Part shown: positions 36,401-62,305 of the stretch, piece by piece
Numbering within the stretch: position 1 is the first letter of the stretch
Layout of the letters: each line of letters starts with the position of its first letter
NCBI RefSeq assembly: GCF_002042975.1
Contig: NW_018148848.1
Span: 1,070,491-1,134,490, forward strand
Reading direction: 5' to 3'
DNA from: Orbicella faveolata
Taxonomy: Eukaryota > Cnidaria > Anthozoa > Scleractinia > Merulinidae
Length of the DNA: 64,000 nucleotides
The notes under the pieces: generated by a model
Databases searched by the model: none
What the model saw: the letters and a program-made list of their open reading frames with translations, nothing else
Told to the model about the DNA's origin: nothing
Program-made: the position numbers and the translations under genes

Positions 36401-39400
36401 TTCAAAGTTTGCATCTCCGCGTTAAATATGGAAAATAAGGTTTTAATACCTGACTGTCCATGAAATATTAAGTACAGACATGTATGTCTTATATAATCTC
36501 ACAAAGAATACTGTTTTCAATTTGCAGTTAGACGTACGAGTCAGGGTTCTCCGTAGGATTTTTTCACAGGTGGCCAATAAAGCATAACAGGCAGTGAAAA
36601 GCAAAGTCTGAAGGGCCAAGCCAACTTAGGGGGGTCCAGGGGCATGCAGGTTGCCAAAGATGCAATTTCATGGATTTTGGGGGGCAAAGTGTTGTATTTA
36701 AGCACTTGATGAGCTTACCGAAGATGAGTTGTTTATGAGCATAACATTAGACGTAGCACTAGCAAATTTTATTAACCAGCGCAGCCAGCTACATTCATCT
36801 TTACAGCAGGTGGAATTCCACTGGCTGCTGGCTTCTACTGAGAACCCAGTGAGTATAGCATATATATGCTGACAAGAAAAGTTGATCTCATTATATCGTA
36901 GGGTGATTTAGAAGAAGTCAGCTATGGTTTGGCTTTCAGGTAGAACACCAATCTTTTGATTATAAAACAAAAAGTGTAATATAGTGAAAGTTTCCAGCTG
37001 TTACCTTCATCTCTTCCTGTGCCAGTGCCCTGGGTGATAAGGATCTGTGGCTGAGCAGAAATATCCACTTCAGAAGTTTCTCCCTCGGAGCCTTGGATAA
37101 TCTCAAGCTGGTGAGCCTCAGTAGCTTGGTAATTTTCTCTGCCACTCTGGAAGAGAGGAAAACATCTGTTACAGATCAAAACTACTTCCTCTAGGGTAAC
37201 ATTTAAGAGCACCTGACTGTAAATATGGAGAATATCAAAACAGGACCGAAAATCTGAATTTCCTTTTATTTTGTCAAGATTTTCAGAAATGTTGTAGAAA
37301 AGTTAAAATTTTTGAGAAACCTAGGAAAGTTAGAAATACCAGGTGACTGAGCAAGAGTGCCAAGAACGTTTTCATTAGGCCAGTGCAGAAAGATGGAAAT
37401 TTATCTCATCTAATTTTTACACAATTTGTAATCTACTGTATGATTTCGTCCTTTTTTCAAAGAGAAATATCACCTTTCAGACAAAAACAAATTTTGTCTA
37501 TTTTGTTCTACACAAATGACACAATTTGTTAAAAGGCTCCTCGCACATGTAGTTTTCCATCTAGCCAGTGCACTTAATTTCCACAAACCAAACAAACCAT
37601 TTAGATATGGCAAACACATAGTGTGACTTTCTCTTTAGAACATCTTATTTGTCAAGATATACAAGAAAGAAAACATAATGATTAGCATGGATAAAATTTA
37701 TAATGAAGAAGTCAACACTTAAACTACAAGATTGCATTTAAACATTTTACAAACTAGAGGATACAGAAAACTATGTGTAATTTAAACTACTTGTTAAGTA
37801 CTACATGTAGCTACAGTCATGTCCTTTCAGAAACTTAGGATTTGCACAGCCAGTCTTCCATATGTGTAGCTGAAACAGTGCAATTTTGCATTACCTGTTG
37901 AATCAAGTGTTCTTGATCTTGAGTAGTTAATATTGATGGCCGCGCTGACTGATAATGCTGCTGAATACTTGCAATAGCCTCAGCTGTTGTCTGCGATGAC
38001 TGTGATAGCTTTTCTGGTGCATGCTTCCGTTTACGGGTTTTCTCCTTAAGTTGTGGAGAGCTTGCTGGAAGATTTGTGAGCTAGCAAAAATAAAAAAAAA
38101 TTGACTACAAGTGAGATTATCATTACAATTGTACTAAGAGAGATGAGAAATCCTCTTATGTCAAATGTTATTAATAACGGTACCCTGATCAACTTGTCAT
38201 TTCTCCTTGTTAGAAGGAGGTACATGTATTAACAAGTGTATTTTTACTTTAATACACCTTTATATCTGCTACAACATACATTTGCATATTTTTCATATTT
38301 TTGTACCACAAGAAATTTGACCTGTTTAAAAGCCACAAGCTTTTACTTACCACAAATAATTAAGTTTCTGAGTTAAGAGAAAAGTCTGAATTGAAAATCT
38401 CTTTGAGAAACCAGGCAATGAAAAAGTGGTATACAAAAACAAAAGAGGTTATGCAACCACCCAACTTACCGGGGGAAGAGGCATAAGAGCACCAGTAGCT
38501 AGTGCCATCTGTGCTTGGTGAATGTGATTCTGGATATCAATGATGGTGGGGAAATATGACTTGTTATGTCTAGGTGGTGGCTCCAAATTTATAAACAGTT
38601 CTTTCTCAACATACTCCTTCAAGCAATGTTTAACAGTGTAGATCCCACTGACACCTCTTGCCACAAGTTCGCGGATCTTGTGCATGACTTCAGGATTGAG
38701 ACGCTGTCCTTGTGAGTCACCCTCGTCAGGGTCCATAGGGATGTCATCGACATCATGGTATTCATGAGCTAGAGGAAGTGGAAGTTGAACATAGTACCTG
38801 TAAAAGAAAACACCTGGATTAGCTAACAAATCCAATATTGTCTGTCTTCTCTTAGCCATTTAACCATATTTTTCTTTACATGTCAAGTCAAGTCATCTTT
38901 ATTTAGGCAGGGTAGCCCCATGTTTACCTCTCCTCTCCACCATCATGCACCCCTGCCAGCCTAAGTGCCGTTAATGCTCTCTCCTGGGCCTGTCGGACAT
39001 TCTTTCCTTCCAGATTCGGATCTATCCTGAACTCTGGAAATTTACGCACTTTCTTGACATAAATCCTGGCAGGACATGTAGGCCGATGTCTTTTCATTGG
39101 ACGGCCATGTTCATCATAGTCCAGCTGTTTCTTGTTGACAGCTCCCTTCCTTCTTGGTCCGTATTGACATTCCATTACTGTTGCTCGTCGACCTTATAAA
39201 TAAATGTGTATTAGTATCACTTTTGCTGATGTTTAGAGCAGTTTATTTAAGTGCTAACAGACCAAAATACATGTAACTGAAACAAAGCACAGGAGTGTGT
39301 TTGAGCACATTGTTGCTGGTTTTGGTTTTACTTCTAAATGGATCAGAAATTGGTGCAAGATTTTTAGACCAATTAGAGCGGTTTTCAAGACCAAAACCAA

Positions 39401-40856
39401 AGTAATCACTCTGCCAATCACTGCAGCCAATCACAAAGGACTCAGACAATCCACTGAACCAATCAAAACTCGAAGTAATTACATGTAGCTGACACAAAGC
39501 ACAGGAAAATGCGTGCAAGCGAGTCACAATAGGCCCTTTGCAGCTGGGGTCATGTGACCAAATTTTTCCTAGAAAATTTCTATATTATGGGCTATAACTA
39601 AAAGAATGCCAAAATTGGAAAGAGCGCATTGAAAATACCAAAATGGCCAAGTTTGAGGCCCCTGGAATTAAAGAGTAAGTTTATACGACAATTTGAATTT
39701 TTGGAAAATTTAGAGGATTTGTATGTAAAATGTTGCTGGAGAGCAAGGTCTTGTTCTCCAGCAACTTTTTCCATACAAATCTTTTTGTTCTTTTAAAAAT
39801 TTGGACTGTCATACAATCTCTTTTTTTAATGACTTGGGCCTCAAACTTGGCCATTTTGATATTTTCGACATGCTTTTTCCATTTCTGGCATTCGTTAAGT
39901 TATAGCCCATAATTTTATGAAAATAGGTCATGTGATGGCTTAACTGCAAAGGGCTTATTGGTTTTGGTTTTACACCAAATGATACAGAAATGGACTTTTA
40001 AAATCTACTTGCATTTCAATCATTACTGTCATAGAAGAGAGGAAAGACATCTCTCGTTCTCTCCATTGTGTACTAAATAACAAAAGAGTGGGGCGTGGCG
40101 AGGTGAGTTTCATGACAGTTGAAACATAAATTTATGAGCATATATAAATAAACAAACAAACAAATCAAATCAAATACCTGTATTGAGGAATGGTATGCCA
40201 TCGTATGGTACATACTGTGATTTCCACATCAGACGGATAGACGGTTTAGCAGATGAAGGAGACTGCCTTGTTCCCCAGCAGCTGTTGGTGTGCTGTTTGT
40301 GTAATGTCAGGATCAAGTCTAGTTCCACTTCACTTGTTACATATCCCCTGTAGGAATCCCCTATAAGTTCACAATCATGAAGTCGCGCGGCCCATGGATA
40401 ATTCGCTTGTACCGAACTGGACAAATTCGCTATTTGTTGCGAAGCATCAAGCGAAGCACTCGTAGTAATGGCAACATTTTCAGTTGAAATGACCAGACTT
40501 TCCTGACTTCCAGCGACACTCACAACGGACTCGTGTTCCTGGACTTGGGGAATAGTATCCACGATTTCTTGATCTTGCCCGCTCAACGTGGCCGAAGCCC
40601 CTTGTTGTGTACCAACTGAAATGCTTTCCGTCGCCATCATCGCTTCAGTAGTCGTCATTGTCTCGGGTAAAGTCGATGAGGAAATGGTGGTGATTCCCCC
40701 ATTCTGCTGTGAAATAGTTTGAATAGTTGTTGAAATGTTCGCTGACATGGCGTCTTGGAGAGCTTCGGCCGCGGAAACTTGTTCAGTAGCCATGATTTGT
40801 TGCTGAATGGCCTCGCTCGACAACGTTTCGGCGGAATCCGCCGCCATCGCCTTCAA
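33403..40856 (-). CDS. CARF: Calcium-responsive transcription factor (CARF, ALS2CR8 family), complete
   Basis: Eight exons, read from the 5' end: 40178-40856, 38928-39192, 38470-38797, 37895-38080, 37005-37146, 35420-35893, 34886-35073, 33403-34083. All phases close, giving 2943 nt and 980 residues, longer than I recall for human CARF (about 725). The family's DNA-binding region spans exons 1-3: [84 protein letters not shown] and [15 protein letters not shown]. These match the vertebrate protein closely from memory. A basic cluster [13 protein letters not shown] in exon 4 is a likely nuclear signal. The N-terminal 150 residues and the last four exons are Gln/Ser/Thr-rich, typical of activation domains. 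The start at 40856 has an alternative ATG three codons later (40847). Human CARF drives BDNF promoter activity in response to calcium. Confidence 0.93.
34140..34430 (+). mobile_element. Degenerate SINE fragment with G-runs
   Basis: Words shared with the SINE at 56275-56467 appear in the same order: TGTTGTGTTCTTGGCCAA, GGATTGGACTAGCACCCTA and GGAGAATACTCCC. The copy is interrupted by an 11-base G run ending in the N at 34312. It lies in the last CARF intron, opposite in strand to the gene. Confidence 0.4.
34433..34456 (+). repeat. 24-base poly-G run
   Basis: An uninterrupted G homopolymer (poly-C for the CARF transcript), in the intron 34084-34885. The true length is doubtful, since such runs sequence poorly. 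Confidence 0.8.
36540..36860. repeat. Possible degenerate interspersed repeat in a CARF intron
   Basis: GC-richer than its surroundings, with GGGGGGTCCAGGGGCATGC and GGATTTTGGGGGGC. The style suggests an old transposable-element fragment. No ends, no coding frame and no family assignment. Confidence 0.25.
39243..40000. repeat. Older interspersed repeat interrupted by a palindromic MITE
   Basis: 39243-39526 is a repeat with duplicated words (ACAAAGCACAGGA near both ends, GGTTTTGGTTTTAC, AACCAATCA). After the MITE at 39527-39960, GGTTTTGGTTTTACACC resumes. The layout suggests that the MITE landed in an older element within CARF intron 1. Confidence 0.4.
39527..39960. mobile_element. Palindromic MITE, 434 bp
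   Basis: The ends are CAATAGGCCCTTTGCAG and its near-inverse CTGCAAAGGGCTTATTG. The arms pair along nearly their whole length (GGTCATGTGA, GGGCTATAACT, CCAAAATGGCCAAGTTTGAG), meeting at the centre in TTGCTGGAGAGCAAG / CTTGTTCTCCAGCAA. No coding capacity. Confidence 0.75.
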
Positions 40857-43337
40857 AATCGACAGGTTCTTGCGAAGCCAAGACTGACAATATGATCACT
40901 GATATGAATGAAATAGTTTTCCTTGTTTACGCTTGAAAGCGAGACAGGAAAGCTGCTAAAAATAAAAGCGCCAAACTTTCGAGGAGAGCCTCGCTTTACA
41001 ACGAAGACGGCCTCGACCGCGTGGAAGAAAGAAGGCCTCCTTTTCAGGCATGGCCGTAGAGAATTGTGGGATATATCATATATCCCGGATGTAACACAAG
41101 TACCAGTCCTCTTGCAACAAAAGAAAGTGAACGCGAACAAACAAACAAACAAAACATAACAGTGCCTTTAGAGACGGAGAGGGGACATTAAATCCATGAA
41201 AATGAAAATTTTAATGCGATAAACTGGAAAAGGCGGCCAACGACAGAAAAGAGCCTGGCATTGTTAGACTGTGCGTTTTGCATCTATGTCCGTCAGCTCA
41301 ATTATTGTAATGTTGCAAGAAACTGACGTATAATCAAATTTGGCAGACGAAGATGAACAGTAAACACAGAAGAAATCTTATGCTAAGGCGAGAACCAACA
41401 ATGGTACCCTCCTGGTACCTTACGATCAGGCGTTCTTATTTTTGCACAACGCGAGAAAACTGCCGCCTCCTCAAAAAATAGGAACACCTGATCGCAAGTT
41501 ACGGTAGAGGTTATAAATTGCATGCCATTTTGTCTCAGAATTTGTCGAGGGCATCTGATGGCAAGACCGTGGGCCAAGGTCTGTTAATCAACGAAGACGG
41601 GCAAGTTGTTTGGCCACTGGGCTCTCAGTCTGGTTACTAATAAATGTCTTGGGAGGCCTGCACAATGGGTTAGCATCCCATCTAAGAGACAGGAAAGGAA
41701 CCAGGAGGTGGGGCAAGGGAACTGCTTTAGCGGTCGTAACGCAAACATTTGTTACTTTTCACACCAACGCATTTTCCTCTATTTCCGAGTTTTCTTCATG
41801 TAAACTTAGAATGAGATGAGCATAAGGCTAAATTAAAAGGCCAAGGCTAAAGAAGTTGGGATCGCCCTAGCGCGCTGCTTTCGGTCGCGATCCAGTTGTC
41901 TACAAAAGATACAGTGATAAAATTCCCAGTCGCCGGAACAACGACTATATGGATGATCTTCAAAACCATTCCTGACCGGACCAAGTCCGCAGTTTTCGGG
42001 TTGCTAAACTGCGCTTTATCTAAAGCGGGCAAATTCGTATGAGGGCACTTCAGACGACCGGAATCCGTGTGTATAAATTAATATTCTTCATAATTAGACT
42101 AATAAATAACCCAGCAATGGAAAACAAGCTTCTGAGCTTTAGACTTGGTCTAAAAGCAGACGCGACAAATTTTACTATTACTATCTTCCTTTGCAACTAG
42201 AGTGTAATTTTTCACGCTTTTTCGTTATACAGGAGTTGACAGAATATTAAAATAATTGGTTTGCAAAGATCTCAGTTGTATTTTAAGATTACTTTGTTTT
42301 CCTTTGCATTCCGTTTTGCGGCAAAAGTGATTATAACTTCAGACGTAAAGGAGAGAAAAGCACCTCCTGTGGCCTCCTATGTTGTTTTCGTCCTTTCTCT
42401 GGAAATTAATTAAGGTTGTTTACTAAAGTCGGGTCTTTCAATGTTTACCTGTCGCAAATACTAGCTGCTGTAGAAATCAAAAGTTTTTTTTCTGACAACG
42501 GCTATTGTTGGGACAATTTTATCGTCTGTATATAATTAAATATATAAATATATAGATCATATTAGGTCGAATCCACATTTTTCTTTAAACGGCAAATTAT
42601 TTCTTTTGTTTCTGTAAACAAAAGAGGGCGAATTTTAATGGGTTTAAAAAGGCCGACAATAAAATTAAATATTTTAGTGTTACGCCAGACAAATGAAAAC
42701 ATGGTAGTTTTCAGTGTTTTGAAATCTCGAGTTGTTTTGTCGGAAGCCTTCCCAAATTGTCCGATTGTCTCCGCGAATTTGAAAATTACTTTTGTACACT
42801 GTCGTTTTTTATGCATCGATGAAAAACTTCAAATTGGACTTATGTATGTTGCGCCGGATCGTAGGGATAAAGAAGCCTTTGTGACCGAAAACAGATTTCG
42901 TTATTCAAATGTCTGAGGATTGTTCCCCTCGTATTGAGAAAAACAAAGATTACCTATGTTCCAGGTGTAAATGGTACGTTCGTTACATTTTCATAGATTG
43001 GCGAATTGGAAACCTTAATTGCACGTCCGTATAAGCTGTAATTTTCCTTTTCTATGGTAAATGACTTCGAAACAGACTGCAGTTTGTCGCAGTTAAAAAT
43101 ACGAATTAACATTCACCCCGATCTATTTTGCATTTTAGGAAAAATTTTATCATGGTAATTTCGGGCCATTTTCGCGCCCTTTCATTATTATGCGCTATTT
43201 CGATGAGCGATTTGCGTAACACAGCGCTTAATTTAGGTAAAAAGGAAGGTCAATTGCGTAGGAAACGGCCTTTTTAGTTTTGCTTCATTTTGAGAGAGAA
43301 ATTGTCAAATTTTCAAAGCGATTTCGCGTGACAGGAA
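40857..43337. promoter_or_regulatory. Divergent intergenic region between CARF and PDE3
   Basis: CARF (minus) and PDE3 (plus) start 2.7 kb apart, head to head. The sequence next to CARF is GC-richer than average (to about 41060), as expected of a promoter. The middle holds short frames (for example 42638-42916) with no recognisable protein. No transposon ends were noticed. Confidence 0.4.
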
Positions 43338-43345
43338 TGACGTCA
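43338..43345. promoter_or_regulatory. Palindromic cAMP response element upstream of PDE3
   Basis: An exact TGACGTCA, the full CREB/ATF site, 210 bp upstream of the PDE3 start codon. An 8-bp site occurs by chance about once in 65 kb, so the position matters more than the match. It would fit feedback control of a cAMP-degrading enzyme by cAMP. Confidence 0.45.
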
Positions 43346-43554
43346 ACGCCTCAAATGATCAACAATAAGAGATAAAATGCTGTCATTTGATTGGTCCAGT
43401 TTCTTCCCAGGATACTTGGCGCTGCTAGCCCGAACCGAAAGAGACGTTTCGCTGCCGAAACAAAGTAAGCGAACGAAGCATGGAATAGCGGAGCGCAATT
43501 CGAATATTTGAATTTCTCCGCTTTTTGGCAATTTTCCGAATGGGATAAATTAAC

Positions 43555-57690
<14,136 letters not shown>

Positions 57691-59740
57691 GCGCGCACCA
57701 CTGTATAATATACTGTGTATGTTTAAATGTAAATTACGAAGCCTCAGCTCCGTTGTAGAAATGAAAAAATATATATGTCGTTAAAAGAGGTTTGGCGAAC
57801 TCAAGGCGTGATATAAACTTGAGCAGTTCTGACACAAAAATGACATTAAAGTTTATTTTCCCTTTCGTTTTTTTTTTTTTTTTTTCGTGAGGAAACTTCT
57901 TGTGGATGGTGAAGAGATCAGGTTGTCTCTCGTCCATCCATAACTACCTGCTAGAGTCTGCTTAAAACTCACCAGAGGTCAGGCTACCAGAATTAAATTC
58001 AGTCATTAACTTGATCAAGTTTCCCGCGCGAAAAAAAACAGTAAATTTCCCGCTATCAGGGTTCAAAAGAAAATAGGAACTTGACTCTGAAAAAGAAGTG
58101 ATAGTAGTAATTCGAGTTTCACACGAAAAATCAGGTATGAATTCTTCGATACTTTCAGGTAAATTTTAAATAGATTTTCTCTAAATCTTGTTGTGGCAAT
58201 TGCCTATGGTTGTCGTATTAGAGGCTTAAGCCAATTGCCCTCTTCGCAGATTCGAAGGAGGGCGCGGGAGGGTACAAAATATTGGGGTGAAAAAAATTAG
58301 CTTTCCACTATTTGTTGTGTGTTGCTACTTTTTTTTAGTAAACTACGACAATCAGGATTGTTTTGCTCAACTTCCCGTGAGGCCACAAGTTTGTTTCAAG
58401 TTCATCACGTAGTACGTTTCTCTGTACCACGTGACGATTTGACAAGAGTGCCACGTGATACTTGTTGAAGTGATCTTGCGGTCACGGGAACGTTGCTTTA
58501 GAATATGAAGAAAAATGCACGTTGTCGCTAGATGCCACAAAGAGTAGGAGTGTAGACAATTAGATTTGTAGCTGAGTTTTTCTTCCCTTTTTAGAGCCCA
58601 ATACGTTGGTTGTTTTTTAACTGGTTTCTGAAAATTTCGCGGTTCCTTGTTTACCGCCCTCTAAAAATGATAAGTAGATCATAAGCCGTGGTGCAATACA
58701 CGTGTTACTTTCACCTGGTATAATCAAGCCTTACTTGGCTTCTGGTGGAAAAGAGTTTAAGTAAGCTTCAAAAGTATGAATTGAATTTTTATTTGGTCAT
58801 CAAGGAAAATGTGGTAGAGGTATTTTAATCAGATGTTTTAATTTAGGAATTATTGTGTTCCATATTTTTTATTGACCGCCCTCTGAGTTTGTCTAGCAGA
58901 TCTTTGGGTTTTTTTTTTTTTGAGAAGGCTCGTTACATGCGGGTGATAATTATACCAGACGTATATATTATAAGACTGACGCGAATATCGACTTAAAGAT
59001 TAATTGCAAAAGATATTTCGCAACGATTAAAGCAAAACTCTGAACGTACTGCAACAAAATTGACCAACCTTATGAGTTGAATTTTGTTTTTCAACGGGGT
59101 CAACGCTGCTCATATTTCGCGTAGAAACAAATCCTTCCTTCACGCAATTGTCTGCTTCCGAGTCACGCCAAACAAGTGGAACTGGTTGCACGTGTATTAT
59201 ATGTACAGAGAATGCACTTGTATGTAAGAGAAAATGAGATAAACAATTATGATGTACAAATAAAATGCATAGCTTGTATTAAGGGGGACCCCTCGGTCGT
59301 GGCCAAGATACTTAGTAACAGAGTAGAGAATAGAATAAAGTATAGCATAGACAACGAATAATTCAAGAATCGCTGTAGTATTTAAGCCCTGGATGATATT
59401 AAATGTAGTCGAATGACAATCTGTGTTAAATGTCATCAGCGTTGGTTATCAGATGAACTTGTGCCCGGAACCGTTTTCTTCTTGACCAAACATTTTGAAT
59501 GCTGATCATACTGTTTAATCCTCGAGAGTGTTAGGATGAGCTGAGCGAGCTCCAGTCGGAGTGTGCTGGAAAGGTCCAGCTAAACGTGCTAGAGGAAGCG
59601 ACAGGAATTATCGCGAGGCACAAAACCTTGCTCTTGTGTTCTTTGCAAAAACGCGAGTCAGGCCTTAACTGCTTCTAACTGCATTTTGTGGAAGGCAAAG
59701 TCGATTCAGTTGTTACCTTCCCAATCAAATCATACCTCTC
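57691..59740. other. PDE3 3' UTR and intergenic region
   Basis: AT-rich with T-runs near 57868 and 58911. An ATTAAA at about 57843 could serve for polyadenylation. Two CACGTG E-boxes lie at 58428-58433 and 58452-58457. No gene is visible; the short frames at 59176-59436 are not convincing. Confidence 0.4.
58428..58457. promoter_or_regulatory. Pair of E-boxes 24 bp apart
   Basis: CCACGTGAC and CCACGTGAT, both containing the palindromic CACGTG core bound by bHLH-zip factors, lie 24 bp apart start to start. A CACGTA half-match lies 20 bp before. They are 1.8 kb upstream of the METTL27-like start, so the target is uncertain. Confidence 0.3.
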
Positions 59741-59747
59741 CTTCCAG

Positions 59748-59798
59748 TCCCCCAGCCCCCCAACCCCCCCTCCCTCCTCCCCCTCTCGCCCCCTCCCG
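59748..59798 (-). promoter_or_regulatory. C-rich tract upstream of METTL27 (minus strand G-rich)
   Basis: The plus strand is almost pure C/T with seven runs of three or more C's. The minus strand therefore has the spacing needed for a G-quadruplex. It lies about 490 bp upstream of the METTL27-like ATG. Confidence 0.4.
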
Positions 59799-60284
59799 GG
59801 ACAGGCGGCCGTGGGGTGGGGAGTACATATTTTTTGGTGTCAAGTTCGTTGGCGGAAGTGATGTTTAGGGGAGCCGCGTCCGCTCCACGTCCAAGTCCTT
59901 TCGTTCGCTGGGTCTCATAAAGCATCTCGCTTAGTGCAATAATTCCCGCGTTCGGGAAACACGCTCGGTTCGCTCACTGTCTCCTTCAGTCACTTGCAAC
60001 ATTCTGTCTTTCCCACCCCTTTCCTTTTTACCCATGTCTTTTCTTCCTTTCTCCACTGTTTTCAATCAGTAAGGGCTCGATCGCTTTGGCGTCCGCTCAT
60101 TGGTTCCTTGACCCAGGTAACGTCACGCTGTTTGTAGCGTAACGCAAACCACTCCCGTCTGGCGTAGATTTGAAGAGACGTTCCATCTATTTCCGATGTA
60201 TTCCGGATGGGAAAGCCAAAGTAGTCTTCGCTTTACACACCGACCGAAATCCCCGGATTTTTCGGGGATAAATGGTAAACAATC

Positions 60285-62305
60285 ATGGAAAATAACAAAA
60301 GCGATCCTGCATGTTTACCGAAAGAAATACTTGATATCACCTGGTCGAACACCTCAGAAGAGAGACTGAAAGAAGCATACAAAGTCTGGGCTGATACCTA
60401 CGATAAAGTACGTATTTATAGTATGTCCTTGGTTTATAGTCCATGTATGCTCATATTGAGTCGGCAGAAGCGCTGGGAACACGAACAGAGCGGTAGCAAG
60501 TGGCAAGTAGAAAGGGATGCCAGAATTGTTGTCTCTCAAAGTCTTCGCTAGATTNNNNNNNNNNNNNNNNNNNNNNNNNNNNNNNNNNNNNNNNNNNNNN
60601 NNNNNNNNNNNNNNNNNNNNNNNNNNNNNNNNNNNNNNNNNNNNNNNNNNNNNNTTAGTCCCTGCGACTATATTTTGTGGCAAAAATGGCTAGTTCACAA
60701 GATGGGACTTGTCCCCGTGACTGGTTGCAGGGACTGGTTGCAGAGACTAGTCCCCCTCATGTGTGCCGACCTCCATTGCTATTAAACTTGAGACTGAACC
60801 CTTCCAGGTACTCCTTTACCAGACATATAAATATAAAATTAATAAATATATTTTTTATGTAGTATACATAGAATTTGCTTTCTTTTGATTGATTTTATAT
60901 GGCCATGACAAAAAGCTTCCTTGCAACATTATAACTCTCTTCCTCTGGTTCTATGATTTCTGCTCTAAACCACAGCCAATTTATGAACATTGATGAAAAA
61001 TGATTCATGTTTTCATATGACTGATATCCGTCCTTTCTTCGTTGCAGCCAATAGCCAATCAACATTTCAATCAAATTTATTTCAGTATCCAAGAGTTTCT
61101 CCCGGTGACCCAGCCGCTGACTGCGGCTGCAGAAACTGTGGACTCGAGATTGAAGGAGTTGAGGCATGAATATTTCGGGCCCAAGCCTCACCAGCTAAAG
61201 AATCAAATGGCTAAGGGAACAAAGGAAATGACATGTGTTATCTTTTTACTTTTAAGTGGGCCAATGGTACACAACAAGACTCCTCCCCAGGCTATGTCGG
61301 ACACATCAGTTGTGCAGAGACTTTCAATACGGCTGCGAGTGAAGTTTATGGTGACATTGAGAAGAAGAACCTGAAGCTGTTGGATCTGGGCTGTGGCACT
61401 GGATTGCTGGGACAAATCCTGAAGGAGAAGTACGGGTTTGAAAATATGGTGGGACTAGACTTGTCTGAAGAAATGTTGGCAAAAGCCAGAGAGAAAGGAA
61501 TCTACAAACGCTTGATTTGTTCATACGTGACAAACAAAAGGGTTGCTGATATAGAAAATGCTGAATATGACGGCATATTAGCAGCAGGAGTGTTTACCCC
61601 TGGACAAATAAAGCCCTCTGTGTTTGACGAGATTCTACGATGGATAAAACCAGGTTAGTCCCCGTTGAAACACCCAAAATGAGATGAATAATGGAAGTCA
61701 GATATTCACTAGTTCTCTACTCTGTTGTCAATCTCGCTCAGCGGTGACCAGACACTGTGGACAGATTGAAAAACCAGAACCAGAAAAACCTGGTTCCGGT
61801 TTGATGGTGCGCATGTGTCCTATTCTCGTGCCCAGAGCCTCCGTTTCATTTGGTCACGAGGTCGTTAACGCCATTTTAAAACGAGAAGTACTAGGGATGA
61901 GAATGCATGCGTTCAAGTTTAGTAATGGCTTCTGATCATTCGTAGAGAGAGAAATAGCTGTAACTAAACGTGACTAACTTTTGAGGTCTTCAGATTTAAC
62001 CGAGAGATTCCGATTCTTTCTGCTGACCTAAAGAATCGTGGTCTGTCGGAAGAGATTGTTCAATTCGCGTTAATTTGATGAACGTTCAAATTCTCTTCAC
62101 AGGTGGAATTATTTGCTTCACCTGTCGCTCTGACGCGTATGAAAGCGAAGAATACAGTTACAAAGACAAATTTGAAAGCTTGGAGATTCAGGAGCGATGG
62201 GAATCGATTTCTAAGTCAGATAGCGATTACTATGGTGATCAAACACACTCGGAACGTAGATCTTTAAGAGCTCGTATGCTGGTATACAGAATATTGCCCT
62301 TTTAG
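60285..62305 (+). CDS. METTL27: METTL27-like SAM-dependent methyltransferase
   Basis: Class I methyltransferase related to human METTL27 (WBSCR27, Williams-Beuren region); the substrate of the family is not established. Exons: 60285-60407, 61257-61653, 62103-62305, phases closing to 240 residues. Residues 1-41 end in VWADTYDK, matching the family's 'YDRWAPDYD' entry. GYVGHISCAETFN follows; motif I is LLDLGCGTGLLG at 82-93, then GLDLSEEMLAKAREKGIY, YDGILAAGVFTPGQI, WIKPGG and ICFTCRSD. The frame ends ARMLVYRILPF. Exon 2 begins WANGTQQDSSP, a longer spacer than I expect between the two family motifs; a 100-N gap (60555-60654) lies in this first intron and could hide an exon or a different acceptor. 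Confidence 0.88.
60555..60654. other. Assembly gap (100 N)
   Basis: A run of exactly 100 N, the usual placeholder for a gap of unknown size, inside METTL27 intron 1. Confidence 0.99.

Noticed and set aside
39243-39527. 94-residue minus-strand frame in CARF intron 1
   Set aside because: It lies wholly in an interspersed repeat within an intron.
42638-42916. 92-residue plus-strand frame upstream of PDE3
   Set aside because: Random-looking composition, an overlapping frame on the other strand, and no splice or domain support.
59197-59436. 79-residue minus-strand frame between PDE3 and METTL27
   Set aside because: Ile/Tyr-rich translation of AT-rich DNA with no homology recognised.
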